From positions 32,256,042 through 32,320,041 of the forward strand of contig CM060734.1 in assembly GCA_030704615.1 (NCBI GenBank): a stretch of DNA of 64,000 nt. The letters run 5' to 3'. The position numbers and the translations under genes are program-made. The notes beneath the pieces were generated by a model. It saw nothing but the letters and a program-made list of their open reading frames with translations, made no database searches and was not told the origin of the DNA. This document shows positions 37,701 through 49,192 of the stretch, piece after piece (the stretch's first letter is position 1; the number at the start of each line of letters is the position of its first letter). The DNA comes from Takakia lepidozioides (Eukaryota > Streptophyta > Takakiopsida > Takakiales > Takakiaceae).

Positions 37701-40700
37701 AAATATGTGCAGTCTTAGATTTTCCCCAAAAATTATCTAAAGAGGGAAGAGAAGATCGTGCGGGAAAAAGTACCAGTTCACACAGTGGTAACCTGTTCCT
37801 CGAATTTGGAGAGTCTTCACAGATGTCTTCTCTCGGACCTTCTTGCCCTTGGCTACTGGTGCATCTGACAGAATTATGTCACCTGGTGAAGAGCCAGGAG
37901 GAAGGGGCGCACGCTTAGACATACCGCCATTAGCAGCTTCCGCTCCTTCAATGGCAGGAATTTCAGCTGGAGTTTCTTTGGTCACAACCTGTTCAGGAGT
38001 ATTCACCAGTGAGGACATTACAGAAGAAGCTTTAGGTGCAGCTCTTGACGAAATTTGTGTGTTTAAAATAGTGCTACAGGTTATAAGCTTTTGTCTTCAG
38101 CTCCCTTTCCCCACCCAAAACCAGACCAATACCATGTACTGACCTATCATATACAGATATTTATGGAGAAACCAGACCAAAGATTACAGTCCTATCTTGC
38201 ACAGCCTCCGTGATTCTGTTCTCAACACACAAGCTTTTTTGGTTGCTATTACAGCTCTACAGTGTCCCAAAGTCCCAGGGGACCTCCTGTGTGAGTAATG
38301 AAATCTCTCCCATAAGCTATGTGAGCTTCCCACGGACGATATAAAGTACTATTTCATTTCATTTCCTTGTTTCTCTCTCCTTTTCACTAAATCAATTTCC
38401 AACCACTCCCACCTCACCGTGCCATTGGCTTGACTGATGTCGCTCTCTAAAACCAACGTCTCTTCAATAATGGGGGACTGTGTGGTGTCACTGACAGTCT
38501 GGTCAAGGGAGTCTGCACGAGCCAGAGAAACCTCCTCACTGGTGTACAGGTTGCCATTACTAGGTGCCTCTGTCGCTGTGAATGAGTCCACAATGGCCTG
38601 AAACTCATCAGGTGCATCAATGGCTGCCCATGTTTCTTGCTCCAGCACCGCAACAATTTTGGACATCTGTGATCAAAAGAGCAACCCTAAGACAGGAAAG
38701 AATGAATTGATTTCCAAGACCTTAGATCTTCAAATTCAAAAATGGGTGAGCTCATCTGGGTGCAAGAACTAGCCCGGAGAAACACAAGCTCTCTCTCTGA
38801 ATAGTGTTCTACTCTGGGCACTTTATAATATATCAGCAGTGCTGTTTGAAAGACAAAAACAAGGTTACATTGGTTAGCAATGTACGAGAGCACATACTCG
38901 GGTGCTGTGTTGATTGTCAACAAACAACTTGGATTGTGACTGCAATGTGCCTCGAATACTGTAGCCCAATCGGCCCCCAACCTGTGCAGCCCAATAAATA
39001 TACTTCAAGATCTTACATAGAAGGGCTCCCCTGCTTACATCCAGATCAGCCACCAGGATACTCCAACACCACTGTCAGAAATCTTGGAGCTCATTGATTG
39101 GTTGGAAACTATGGTCATATACTTCTCTTAGGCTAGATGGGTCCCTGCTCCAAAGGACAAGTCTGCGCATTGGACCTTCAATTAGAGCTAGATAAGAGAT
39201 TAGGACCCCAACACACAGATTTAACAAGGAGTAGAGTTGAAAGTTTTTCTAAAACATTTCTCCACTGCATTTCAAACTTACCACTTTAATACCACAGATA
39301 TTATCAAGGGTTTGTGTAGGCAGAAAGATAATCCGAGAAACCCCTACATACCTTCTCAGTGGCTGAAATAAAGTCCTGAGTTATCTCGTATATGCTAACA
39401 AACTATGCAACATGGCAAAATTGGGGTGATAGTGCACGTCACACCAGCAGCTTCGGCCCCACTATTTCATGTGCTGCATCACATGCCGCACATACTGCCT
39501 CCGTGTTCTCTCGTAGCATATCCGCCCTGACACCCAAATGTGATTTTTCAATCCTAAAGGTAACACTGATCCCTCTCGTCAATAAACACCGCAAACTAGC
39601 AACAACAAAGCTGGGAAAACCCCAAAACAAAGACCAATCAGAGTTCACAGCTCCCGATTGCAAGACTTTTTATTTGACCTTATTTTTGGTCAGGGAGCTC
39701 AACTTATGTGGATCAGAACCGCTTGAAAAGCACACTGCAGAAACCCCACAGACACCCTTACCGGAACTGCCGGGAGATGCTTGTCGCAGAGCTTGCTCTG
39801 CCCAATGTACTGCTAGTTGAAGAAGAGTCCTGGGCTAGAGTCCGAAAAGAGCCAGGGGAACCTTCTTGTGCAGCATCGGCAGCTGCCACTGCTGCAGCTC
39901 CTGAGGCAAATGCTGCTGCCACAGCCTCTGCTGCATAGCTCCCTTGTAGCCCTCCGATTATTTGCTCTATCACAATCCTCACCTCAGCCGCTCGCAACAA
40001 CCGTGCCTGTCCCCACCCACCTCCTGACATGTTCTTGGCTATCTGCCCCTCTATTGGTCTTCCAAAACAAGGAAATTGAAACAAGGCTACATAAATTGAT
40101 TACGCAGTAAGAACAAGACTGTTGACTCTCCCGGCTGTAAATCAGCTTCCCCCCTCCCCATGTCCACCTACACTCCATTCCCATTTTTCCTGTCTTCTTG
40201 CTTGTAAAAGTGTAGAATCTCTTTGTCTATCATGCTAGAAAATTTGTAGATAAATGTTGTAATACAAATAAGGCCAGTAAAAGGCTAAAGAGGAAGACGT
40301 ACCACTGTGACAATGGGCCAGAGGAAAAAAGATCCAACCAATTCCCAATTGTCACAGAATACTAAGTACCTGGACTGTTGAAAAGACAGCAGAAAGCAGT
40401 CGTACGAAGTTCTCTGCTGAAAGCCCCCTCAACTTGAATGCTAGAGATATACCCCCAACTGCAACACCAGAAGCCCATATGTAGAATGTAGGAGTCTCTG
40501 ATACACTCCAATATTGATAGCAAAGAGGGATTGAGAAATCAACATCAATGAAATGAATCAGAAGCAAGGGATCCTCATTCTCGCGGCATTCTGTTGTTAT
40601 ATACAGTGCGGTTGGTTAACAATCTCAGAAATGTAAGTTAACCCTTACAACGGAGGTGATGCCCAGTTTTACTGATCTTCAGGGATTTAGTATATGTCCC

Positions 40701-43700
40701 CAAGGGAGCCAGGGTCCCACTAGTTTCATTGATGTTTATTCCTTAAACCATGTAGAATCTTTTGGCTGATGTATGTGTCTGACAGAAAGTTTTGTTGTTA
40801 TATTGCAGCATTCTGTTGTTATGTTCAGTGCAACTGTTGGTTAACATGTAAGTTAACCCTTACGTAGGAGGTGATGCCCAGTTTTACTATCTTCAGGGTA
40901 ATACATGTCCCCAAGGGATTGAACCTCCTGAGGTCCCACCAGTCACTGAAAAGCTTTCTGTCAGACACATATCAGCAAAAAATTATACATGCCCGGTTCA
41001 AAACAATATTGGATTATCCACTTTGGGATTATCCACTCCGAAGGTGTTATAAGATAGTAAAGTTTGGAAAGTGGACGAACCCTCCATATCTGTTTGCCGA
41101 TCGGCAGAAGGAAAATCGCCACCATCAATCGGATGAGTGAATAAAATGGGAAGAAGTTCCGCCACCACTGTCTTAATGGCGGCCTTGATGTCAGTGATCA
41201 GCGTGTCTCTGTACACCCTCAAGACTGCAGGCAGCTTTGACTGTTCCAAAATTGACCCAATTAACATGCATTACTATATGCCACTTCACAACATATCACT
41301 TTGAAATGCTACAGCAACATTTATAGGATTTATGACAAATCTAATGGCTATATTACTTCCACTCATTCAGCCAACAGAAGACATAATCCAGGGCATGAGT
41401 GGAAGAACCAGACCCCTGCCAGGGCCTGCTGAATCTTAGAGAATACTCCACAAATGGAAGGAATGAGATTTGCTTTCAGCTTACACTATAATTCCATCTT
41501 TATCATATTGGGAAACTTACAGTTCTTAGTAAGCCAATAACAATAGGCAGTAGTTGGTCACGTAGGCCACCTTCTTCGTCATCATGAACTTGATCCTGCA
41601 AAAGCCCTCACAGCTAAGGTCTAGTGCCACTCCAGTTACATATTTCAGCCCAATGAGGGATACAGACAGAGGCATATGGATGTACTCACTACACCTGCTT
41701 ACCATACATTGCATAGACCAGATTTCTCCGCGAAGTACATATAGAATGAATTTGTGCATCCTTCTTATGCTTTCAAAAAGGCCTCAGTTCATGAAAGCAT
41801 ACAACGGAAAATAGCAAGAATTAGAGATATTAAGTTGGACTTTGACTACCAAAAGAAGTCTAAACAGAATGCACACTTCACTTCGTGAGCTAATATGTAG
41901 TTTGCATACATTCTAAAGAGATAGGTACTCCACTGAAATTTCATGAAATGAGAGTTGCAGAGCACGTGGAGGTTCTTACAGTGTACAGTGCCAGTTCAGA
42001 TTGCAACAAGCTCTGCTTTTGTTCTAACAGCAGTTGAGCACCCTACTGTGCCCTGAAATTCCATTGATTTACCACCGGCATAGTGGAAAGGGTGAGATGA
42101 AAGGTACCTTAGAAGGCACAAGATCCTTAAATGTGGTCAGTTCTTTTTCTCTTCCATTTAACTTTGCCACAATTGCATTCGATTCAAGGTCCGCCGTCTC
42201 ATGAATTGCTTCTCGCACGAAGTCCGCAGCCAGCGTGCTGCAAAGGCACAGTGATTATCACATTCAGGTATCATTATATTAAACACACACAACGTTCTTA
42301 ATCCGCATCAACTTAAGCTGTCTGTCCGTATGGCCAAGAGGAGACCACAACCATGACAACACATTAGAATTATGTGCATTACATGAATTGGCCAAACAAC
42401 TGGAAGACCAGATTTGATATCGATAATAACTAAAACTCCAGACAAGAGAGAAGGAAAGAAGATACCTATTCACAGACTCCAAGGCTGCTCCTAATTGGCT
42501 GCCTAGATGTCGAAAACAGTGCAGTCCCACCAGCTCGTCACCTTCCTGCATATCCAGAAATCCAAAAAATAATTGACTGTGGCCATCAACAAAGTTTAGG
42601 CAATATTATATGGAGTAAGGACAAACACCACCTCCCGAGGGTTGGCTGATCCACAGGGGCTGTTATACCCATGGCAACCTGGAACATGCTCATAGCTGTC
42701 TACCCTCAATACAACTCTCTAAACCCTGATAATATGGTAAAACACCAAGGAACGGTTTGGATGATTGAAGATTCGGCCCTCTAGGATAACATTCTGAGGT
42801 AAATTATTGAAACACTGCAACCATGATGGTGTGCACGTGTTCGATACTTCAACCCAAGACAAGTGGTGAAGACCTTGGTGTATGTTTCTTGAACCTACCA
42901 TCTGAAAACCAATCTTGAAGGCACCAAAAATCATCGAAATTTGACAATTCTCAAGCAATTTCAGTATGCCCTCAACAACTTCACAAACAGAACCCTGTAA
43001 CACTTGTGAGCTGATTGTAGAGAGCAAGACCATGACAGTCGTAACCATGTCATGGCTACTCCCCTCAGGACCCCTTCATGTATGGTCATATTAAGCTCTA
43101 TAGTCTTCAGTGAAGCTGCTTCATAGAGCTCACTTACCAACAGAAAGATGGCAGCTGATTAGGTTAGGGTTTAGCACTGCCCATAGATGCTTGTTGACAA
43201 ATTTGCCAGCAGCCAAAAAACCTCTTTAAAATTGCAAGGGTTTATTGTCCAGGAAGTTTGCCAAGCCTTACCAGCAGGTGCTGCAAGTCGTCGATCACGT
43301 CAAGGGCACCAGCACAGTCTGCTGCAGCTACCAACTGTAGCCCATTCAAGTCACACACAAGTTAAACATACCTCTCACCAAGTTTGCAACTGACTTAAGG
43401 CATCACATTTATACAGGCAAGCTTGAGAAGACTCCAATGCCCCTCTGGACAAACATCCCGCCATCTTATACACCTCCAAACTTTCGCACACCAGAAACGC
43501 CTCAAAAACAGAACAGATACAGAAGGGACACAGTAAAAGAGCAAAAAAGCCATACCAGTCGCAGGGCAGAAATGGCCTGGTTGGCGTAGACCACAAGCTT
43601 GAGCTTCTGATGAAGGGCTAACATATTGTCACGATGCGTTGCCAATCCCTGAATATGACGAGCAGATTCTACCAAGTCACCATCTAAAAGATGCACAGCA

Positions 43701-44476
43701 GCTTGAAGCTCCCGTATCTCCTCACATGCCCCTACTATTCGACCATTCAAATCTTCAAGCTGGTCGAGTGCTTCAAAAAATGAATTCGATCGAGCGGAGA
43801 TCTCCCTCACCAAATGCACCTCCACTAGATCCAAGTACTGCGAGAGCTTCTCTTGCAGCATCATGTTCTGAGGAATCGATGAGAATGGGCAAGCTGCTTG
43901 AAATGTCGATCCTTTTTCAAGTGCAAAATCTTCATCAAAATACAAGGAAGGGATCTCTCTGAGGCAAGCTACAAGCCCTTCTCCTTGACCTCCTCGCACT
44001 TCCCCTTCCAAGCTCCCCTCTGCTGCAACTGCAGCAGCCTCATTACTCTGCTCCCAGCTTGAATGCTGCCGCACATCCGCAAACCGGCTGTAGGCTTCAG
44101 AGACAGAGTCTAAGTAGGGCTGAAAATTGGCCTTCGATATCTCTGGAAGCGCCCCGGATGGTAAAGGTGGTGGAGTGAGTTCCAAATGCGGATCCCCAGA
44201 AGTATGAAACAGCCAAGTGCCCCAAGAAGCATCGTTATTGTAAATGCCAGACTTACCAAGCCGAGGATTATTCAGCACGGAAGCAAGACTTTGCCCGTAT
44301 TGACCGACATCTTCCTGGTTCACATGAATTGAGGAGAAGGATTGCCTGCTCTGCAATGAGACATCGCGGTTCGAACTTGTAGATCCGGCATAACTGGTGC
44401 CTGCATGTCCACTCCTCATCGATCTCTGAGGTCCATCGCTCACCAGAGATCTTCCCGTGGACGACGGGCCATCCAT
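34785..44476 (-). CDS. VPS54: VPS54, GARP tethering-complex subunit (twenty exons, 1072 aa)
   Basis: Subunit of the GARP complex, which tethers endosome-derived vesicles at the trans-Golgi. Exons from 5': 43556-44476, 43272-43334, 42466-42545, 42108-42237, 41521-41595, 41081-41240, 40370-40458, 39762-40006, 39445-39526, 39352-39402, 38898-38981, 38418-38666, 37774-37988, 36981-37134, 36575-36656, 36267-36346, 35876-36037, 35686-35753, 35112-35192, 34785-34932. All joins are GT-AG with matching phase; the total is 3219 nt. Landmarks: IPSLYFDEDFALEKGSTFQ in exon 1, LRGLSAENFVRLLSAVF, RENTEAVCAACDAAH, GGRLGYSIRGTLQSQSK, GLILLKMIAEYLD with ALATEVVHRVAEILKLFNSR, QLVLGAGAMQVSGLKSITAKHLALASQ, VHRDEIHSKLVAIMKERLL and a C-terminal LDEFLLQRF. 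Length is close to plant VPS54. One oddity: intron 9 (39403-39444) is only 42 nt and replaces a stretch normally coding. The 5' exon is Ser/Gly-rich and poorly conserved at its start. Confidence 0.94.
40570..40985. repeat. Direct duplication with inverted arms in VPS54 intron 6
   Basis: GCATTCTGTTGTTAT...TTGGTTAAC...GTAAGTTAACCCTTAC, then GGAGGTGATGCCCAGTTTTA and CCCCAAGGGA, occurs at about 40587-40745 and again at about 40808-40950. An inverted pair (GCTGAT..TGTGTCTGACAGAAAG near 40767 and its complement near 40960-40980) flanks the second copy. Probably a rearranged short transposon. Confidence 0.65.
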
Positions 44477-44719
44477 GTTCCCCCTGGATCTGCTGTGCGC
44501 ACCTCAATGCCACCATCAACAACCCGATCAATCATGCATGCTCAATTGCAGGGATACTCGTCGCGCTGCCACAATCCTTTGCTGCCCCTGCCTGCCAAAC
44601 TGGACGAGTGTGCCTGGCTACTCGTCCCGCATGATTGTCTCTCCAACTCCCTCGCTCTCTTTCATCTTCTTTCCTTTTCCTTGTTTTTTCGTTTTTCCCT
44701 CTGCAAGAAACAACTCAGC
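44477..44719. promoter_or_regulatory. Presumed VPS54 promoter and 5' leader
   Basis: The DNA immediately upstream of the VPS54 start is balanced to C/T-rich. No TATA-like word stands out; assignment is by position only. Confidence 0.3.
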
Positions 44720-45340
44720 TATCTTAGTAGTGCATGTTTTCCTTTTTTTCCCTGAACAAACAACAAACTATAGTGTCACGTTTTTCCTTTTTTCCCTGAA
44801 CAAGAAACAATAAAGTTTCTAGTACCAGGGCCTCTGTCCCAGTCCTGTTATTTATTTATTTTTAAATTATAAAAGGCGTAGGCCAATTATTTTTATTAGA
44901 GGGAAAAAAATAAACCCAGAGTCACTGATGCCATGAGGCAAAAACACATCGAAAAGGATGAGGGACAAGCCCAGACCAAAACAACAGAGACTGCCTGAAT
45001 GGCAAATAATATTTTATTATTATTTTTTAAAAACAAGCTATCATATGTATCCAGTGCTTTTTCTTCTTTTCCAAAGCTTTGTACTGTTTTTTGTTTTTTT
45101 CCTGAACAATAAACAAGCTATGTATCCAGTGTTTTTTCCTGCAAAAGAAATAAGTTGTCTAGAGTTTTTTCAATTTCCCTGAATAAAAAACAAGCTTTTT
45201 TTCCCACATAAGTAAAAATTGAGGGCTTCTATCCCCTCTTATTTTTAGGGGGAGAAAAAAAAACAAGTTGTAAGCGGTTGTTTTCAATTTTTCCTGAACA
45301 AGAGACAAGCTATGTAGTGTTTTTCCTTTCTTTTCCCTAC
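44720..45340. repeat. Degenerate T-rich repeats with a CCCTGAACAA core
   Basis: TTTTT(C)CCTGAACAA followed by (A)AACAAGCTATG-like words occurs at about 44743, 44785, 45092, 45170 (CCCTGAATAA) and 45288, separated by T-rich filler and irregular spacing. No coding capacity. Confidence 0.55.
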
Positions 45341-45499
45341 TCTTTGAAGGAAAACATAAAAATGGATTAATGTAAGGGTAGATACTATTTCATAGGCACT
45401 TAAGGGTTAAGGTTGAAGCAGAAGAGGATATACCGGAAACTCTAAGAATATTCCTGAAAAGATGCGATAGCGAAACCAAAATGTGAAATTTGTGCTCAC

Positions 45500-45740
45500 G
45501 GGAGCACAGGGCAGGCGAAGTTGGGGCATAAGATACGTGGTAATGTACCCTTGTCCCGCCATTGGCTAAGTACCGCGTACTTAGCCGTCTCTACCTGTGG
45601 CTCTTCTCTTGGGGAAACAAAAGGGACAGATCCTACCTCTGTCAGGGGCTGACGTTGGTAGTAAGACTTACCTTCACATATAGAATTAATCCGGGTTTTC
45701 CAGATATCCTCTACAAACCCCTTCACACAAGCATCAATCT
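45500..45740. repeat. Dispersed repeat shared with the DXR intron 2 region
   Basis: The segment with CCGGGTTTTCCAGATATCCTC and CCCTTCACACAAGCA near 45690-45735 matches TCGGGCTTTCCCGATATCCTC and CCCTTCACACAAGCA near 31135-31180. The 45600-45655 part matches the repeat at 22985-23060. This is one SINE-like family. Confidence 0.5.
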
Positions 45741-45793
45741 GCTGTGTGTGAGTTGCCCAAAAACTAGGCCTCAGAAGGGGCTAGGCTTTTGGC

Positions 45794-45979
45794 TCAGCCT
45801 CGTTTTTTAAAGTTAGTAAACATAGGTACATGCACAATTCCCTTGATAGATTTGAAGAGAGCGTCTCTTTGGTGAGAGAACCCCGGACAATGTATCAGAA
45901 AATGAGTAATGTCTTCAGGTTGCCCACACAACGGGCAATTGCACTCTCCCGATCCTCTCTGCTTCTGTTTGCTTATCAA
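45794..45979 (-). mobile_element. LINE (non-LTR retrotransposon) C-terminal zinc-knuckle relic
   Basis: The minus strand reads CNCPLCGQPEDITHFLIHCP followed by GFSHQRDALF, the CxxC...H...C zinc motif found after the reverse transcriptase of many non-LTR elements. The frame stops shortly after, and no reverse transcriptase core remains nearby. Only the tail of the element survives. Confidence 0.65.
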
Positions 45980-46939
45980 CGGTCACTGCCGTCTCCATCA
46001 AAACTTTTCGTTGCTTAACAGTTGCGTATTTAGTCAAGTGCAAGTGACGCTGGATTCAATCAGTAATACGCGAAACTAGAATTAGTTCATTCTGTTTCGC
46101 CCACGAAAGCATAGGTATAGACATACCGCAGTAAACACGAAGCCATTCCAAAAAGAACTCAATTTATTTCGCCAACGAAAACATTCGACAATGACCTACA
46201 CAACGGTAACTTCAAATTGCGTTAGAGAAACAAGAAGGAACATGCGAGATGGTCATGATTACTCTGAACTTAGCTGGAGTTCAAAGCCACTTTTCATTCG
46301 CCAACCGTCACAAACAAATATGTACCAACACTAACGACACTGGTTTCGCTATTCCTAATGCGCCCTGACCAGAAAACAAACATTGCTAGAAGAGCATGGT
46401 CCATCCAAAAACTAGTGCAAATGAACAATTTCCCTGGATTCTCAAGATGTCCACCTTTCAGCTGGAAGGCAATAGCCCTTGTGGTGAAGTGACACCATAA
46501 GTTACGCTCCCTTCGGGAGGCGTCATACTTTTTTTTACTTTCCTTGGATTCTCATTGAAACAATGAAACAATGTCTTAAGGAAACTTCAATTCATATCGA
46601 GCTTTAGATCATCCACAAACAGTATACAGTCCGAACAAACCGTGAAGGCTCGTTGGGCAATATGCCAGAGAACCAACCATTTTTTACAACTATCGTATCC
46701 TAATCCCAAACCATGTGCTCCAGGCTAGAATATTATATACTGTCGGATGGAGAGTAGAAAGTAGAAGTCGCATGGCAGGTGTGACCCATATGCACACTAA
46801 CCTCCTCTCATCCCAGTAGAGGTCAGAACCTGCGCAAAAACAAATGGTAGTAAGAGTCTAAATCATTGTTTTAACCACAAAAGCAAAGAATCAATCCACT
46901 GCAGACCTAAATAATACCTCAGAAAGACCTGGCCGCCGA
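45980..46939. other. No gene seen
   Basis: Stops in all frames, no recognised motif. The words ATTAGTTCATTCTGTTTCGCC and CTCAATTTATTTCGCCAACG near 46081 and 46147 suggest an old local duplication. Confidence 0.4.
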
Positions 46940-47513
46940 ATGAACTGGAGATCCATCAGGCATCGTGTCCCATGCATTCTCCACGAACATATCAACAAAG
47001 TCAAGCTGCCCAGCTTCGTCCCGGATTGAGTTTGCAAACCCTCCAACATCGTAGACACTAACTACGCATCCATCTCCAGAGCAAATAAATTCCGCCCCAA
47101 AATTCGTGCAGCTATCATCGAAGCACCTAGTATATGCATCGACGAGAAACAAGAATATTGAATAAAATGAAGATATATGAAGCATATATAGATACACATA
47201 CATATACACCTATGTATCCAGATTGGATTCTCAAATTCTCTACCTGTCCGGCGGTAAAATCGAACACACAAACCCCCAGCGGTGAGCAAGTCTCCAGCAA
47301 TATGTGCATAAAGTTTGGGCTCTTCTCCTTGGAACCCCGCCAATACCTGCCAATACTCGCCCTCCTCTTCAAATAATTAGTGGGCATGTGATTAGAAATA
47401 ACATTTTGAATCACAGGGTCGTGGACAGTGTTGACCCGAGATCCTCTGTCGGACAACTCAAACTTGGACTTGGACTTCACCAAGTAGAACGTCTGAAACA
47501 TACACCCGTGCAA
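46940..47513 (-). pseudogene. DNA-methylase-like (SAM-dependent) C-terminal relic
   Basis: On the minus strand, the segment ending near 47242 reads SKEKSPNFMHILLETCSPLG, then VCVFDFTAGQ, with a GTAGAG donor. About 100 bp further, after a TATACTAG acceptor, comes GASMIAARILGRNLFALEMD (about 47070-47130). Together these resemble the EKP...VLDpFaGsGtt..AA..lgR..iGiE block that closes N4/N6 amino-methyltransferase domains. The join is not in phase, and a stop follows EMDA, so this is a decayed copy. The N-terminal half with its (D/N/S)PP(Y/F/W) motif is not visible here. Family call is inference from pattern; a plant-specific relative may exist. Confidence 0.5.
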
Positions 47514-47724
47514 ATTTGAACTAGCTTCAGAAGGGATTTAGGATATAGGTCATAAATAGAAAAACAGCCGACATATCGATATCTAAGGCTCGGGAAAGAT
47601 TCGCCAACGAATTTAAATCAAAGCTTAAACACGAGTCCAAAAATGATTTAAAATACGAGTGTTGTAATCACTACAACGGAATCCCCCAATGTAACAAAAT
47701 CCTCAGGAAATGATGAGAGCATGG

Positions 47725-48167
47725 AGCAGATCGCAAGGGATGAGATTATTGCACGAGAGATGGTTCGGAAGGAATAGCTTAGTCTTGCTCTACAAATGGA
47801 CATGGATGCGAAAATTGCAGCAAACCTTGAGAGCCAGTATAACGCCGAATCATTTCAGGTTCAATCTGTTCCACCTTGACTTACAGCATGTGGACCGTGA
47901 CTTCACTGAGGGTGACTATGAGACTCTTTTGGCATTGGATGAGGGCGTTGATCCAGAACATTGTGGCGTTGCATTGGATATCATAGCTTCAGGACTCCTT
48001 CTTCATCCCACCCCATCAAGGAAATGTGCCCTATATGTTTTGAATCGTTCATGTTTGGGGAGAAGTATCGAAAGCTGCATGTTCGCATGCACATATTTCA
48101 CCATGATTGCATTGATAAGTGGTTGCAGATTGTTGCTAACTGCCCAATTTGCAAGGATAAGTTGTAG
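47725..48167 (+). pseudogene. RING-H2 E3 ubiquitin ligase, decayed
   Basis: A linker typical of plant RING-H2 proteins (VDRDFTEGDYETLLALDE, 47888-47945) is followed, after a frame change near 47990, by SSSHPIKEMCPICFESFMFG, a diverged middle (MHIFHHDCIDKWLQ) and CPICKDKL before a stop at 48167. The Cys that should precede the first His (CxHxFHxxC) is missing: the sequence has RMHIFHHDC. An upstream frame (LALQMDMDAKIAANLESQYN) is preceded by an in-frame TAG. The frameshift, stop and missing zinc ligand together say pseudogene, though an unrecognised intron could explain the frame change. Confidence 0.6.
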
Positions 48168-48692
48168 AAATTAGTCCTCTAAAGACTGCTTCAGTAAGAG
48201 GTTGTTTACCATGTGAGAAACTATTTGTAAAAGTGAACTTACTTGAGGCGCACAAGTCAAATATATTTGAAATTTTGGAAGAACTCTTTAAGTACTCGCA
48301 ACCCCCTTGAGCTAATGGGATTTTGTTACAATATTGTTAATCGAGCCGGTGTGAGGTATGTGATGTACTTCCGTTCTTCCAAGGAAAAAGATAATCTAAC
48401 TTTGAATCTTGTAATATCATCAAGGTATGTACATGTGACCATATCAGTCTCAAGCTGTTTACATTCACTGGCAAAACCCTGAAGAGCATGCCAATGTGAT
48501 ACCTTGTATGGAGGTTGGGTAGCCTATACGCAACATTTGAGCAGAAGATAATATGCAATAACATTTTAGGAGAGTTCTTTATTCATGTGCAGTTGACGGT
48601 TGCAATCACTAATATGGGAACCTTGACACAATTCATTTTGTTCTGCCCCTGAAATGATGGGTAATGACATAGTGGAAGAATATGCACGTAAC
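48168..48692. other. No gene seen before the gap
   Basis: A short frame just after the RING-H2 stop reads LPCEKLFVKVNLLEAHKSN, faintly like a C2H2 finger spacing but lacking a full set of ligands. Otherwise nothing. Confidence 0.3.
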
Positions 48693-49192
48693 NNNNNNNN
48701 NNNNNNNNNNNNNNNNNNNNNNNNNNNNNNNNNNNNNNNNNNNNNNNNNNNNNNNNNNNNNNNNNNNNNNNNNNNNNNNNNNNNNNNNNNNNNNNNNNNN
48801 NNNNNNNNNNNNNNNNNNNNNNNNNNNNNNNNNNNNNNNNNNNNNNNNNNNNNNNNNNNNNNNNNNNNNNNNNNNNNNNNNNNNNNNNNNNNNNNNNNNN
48901 NNNNNNNNNNNNNNNNNNNNNNNNNNNNNNNNNNNNNNNNNNNNNNNNNNNNNNNNNNNNNNNNNNNNNNNNNNNNNNNNNNNNNNNNNNNNNNNNNNNN
49001 NNNNNNNNNNNNNNNNNNNNNNNNNNNNNNNNNNNNNNNNNNNNNNNNNNNNNNNNNNNNNNNNNNNNNNNNNNNNNNNNNNNNNNNNNNNNNNNNNNNN
49101 NNNNNNNNNNNNNNNNNNNNNNNNNNNNNNNNNNNNNNNNNNNNNNNNNNNNNNNNNNNNNNNNNNNNNNNNNNNNNNNNNNNNNNNNNNNN
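48693..49192. other. Assembly gap (500 N)
   Basis: Exactly 500 undetermined bases; the round number suggests a placeholder of unknown true length. Any gene across it cannot be judged. Confidence 1.
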
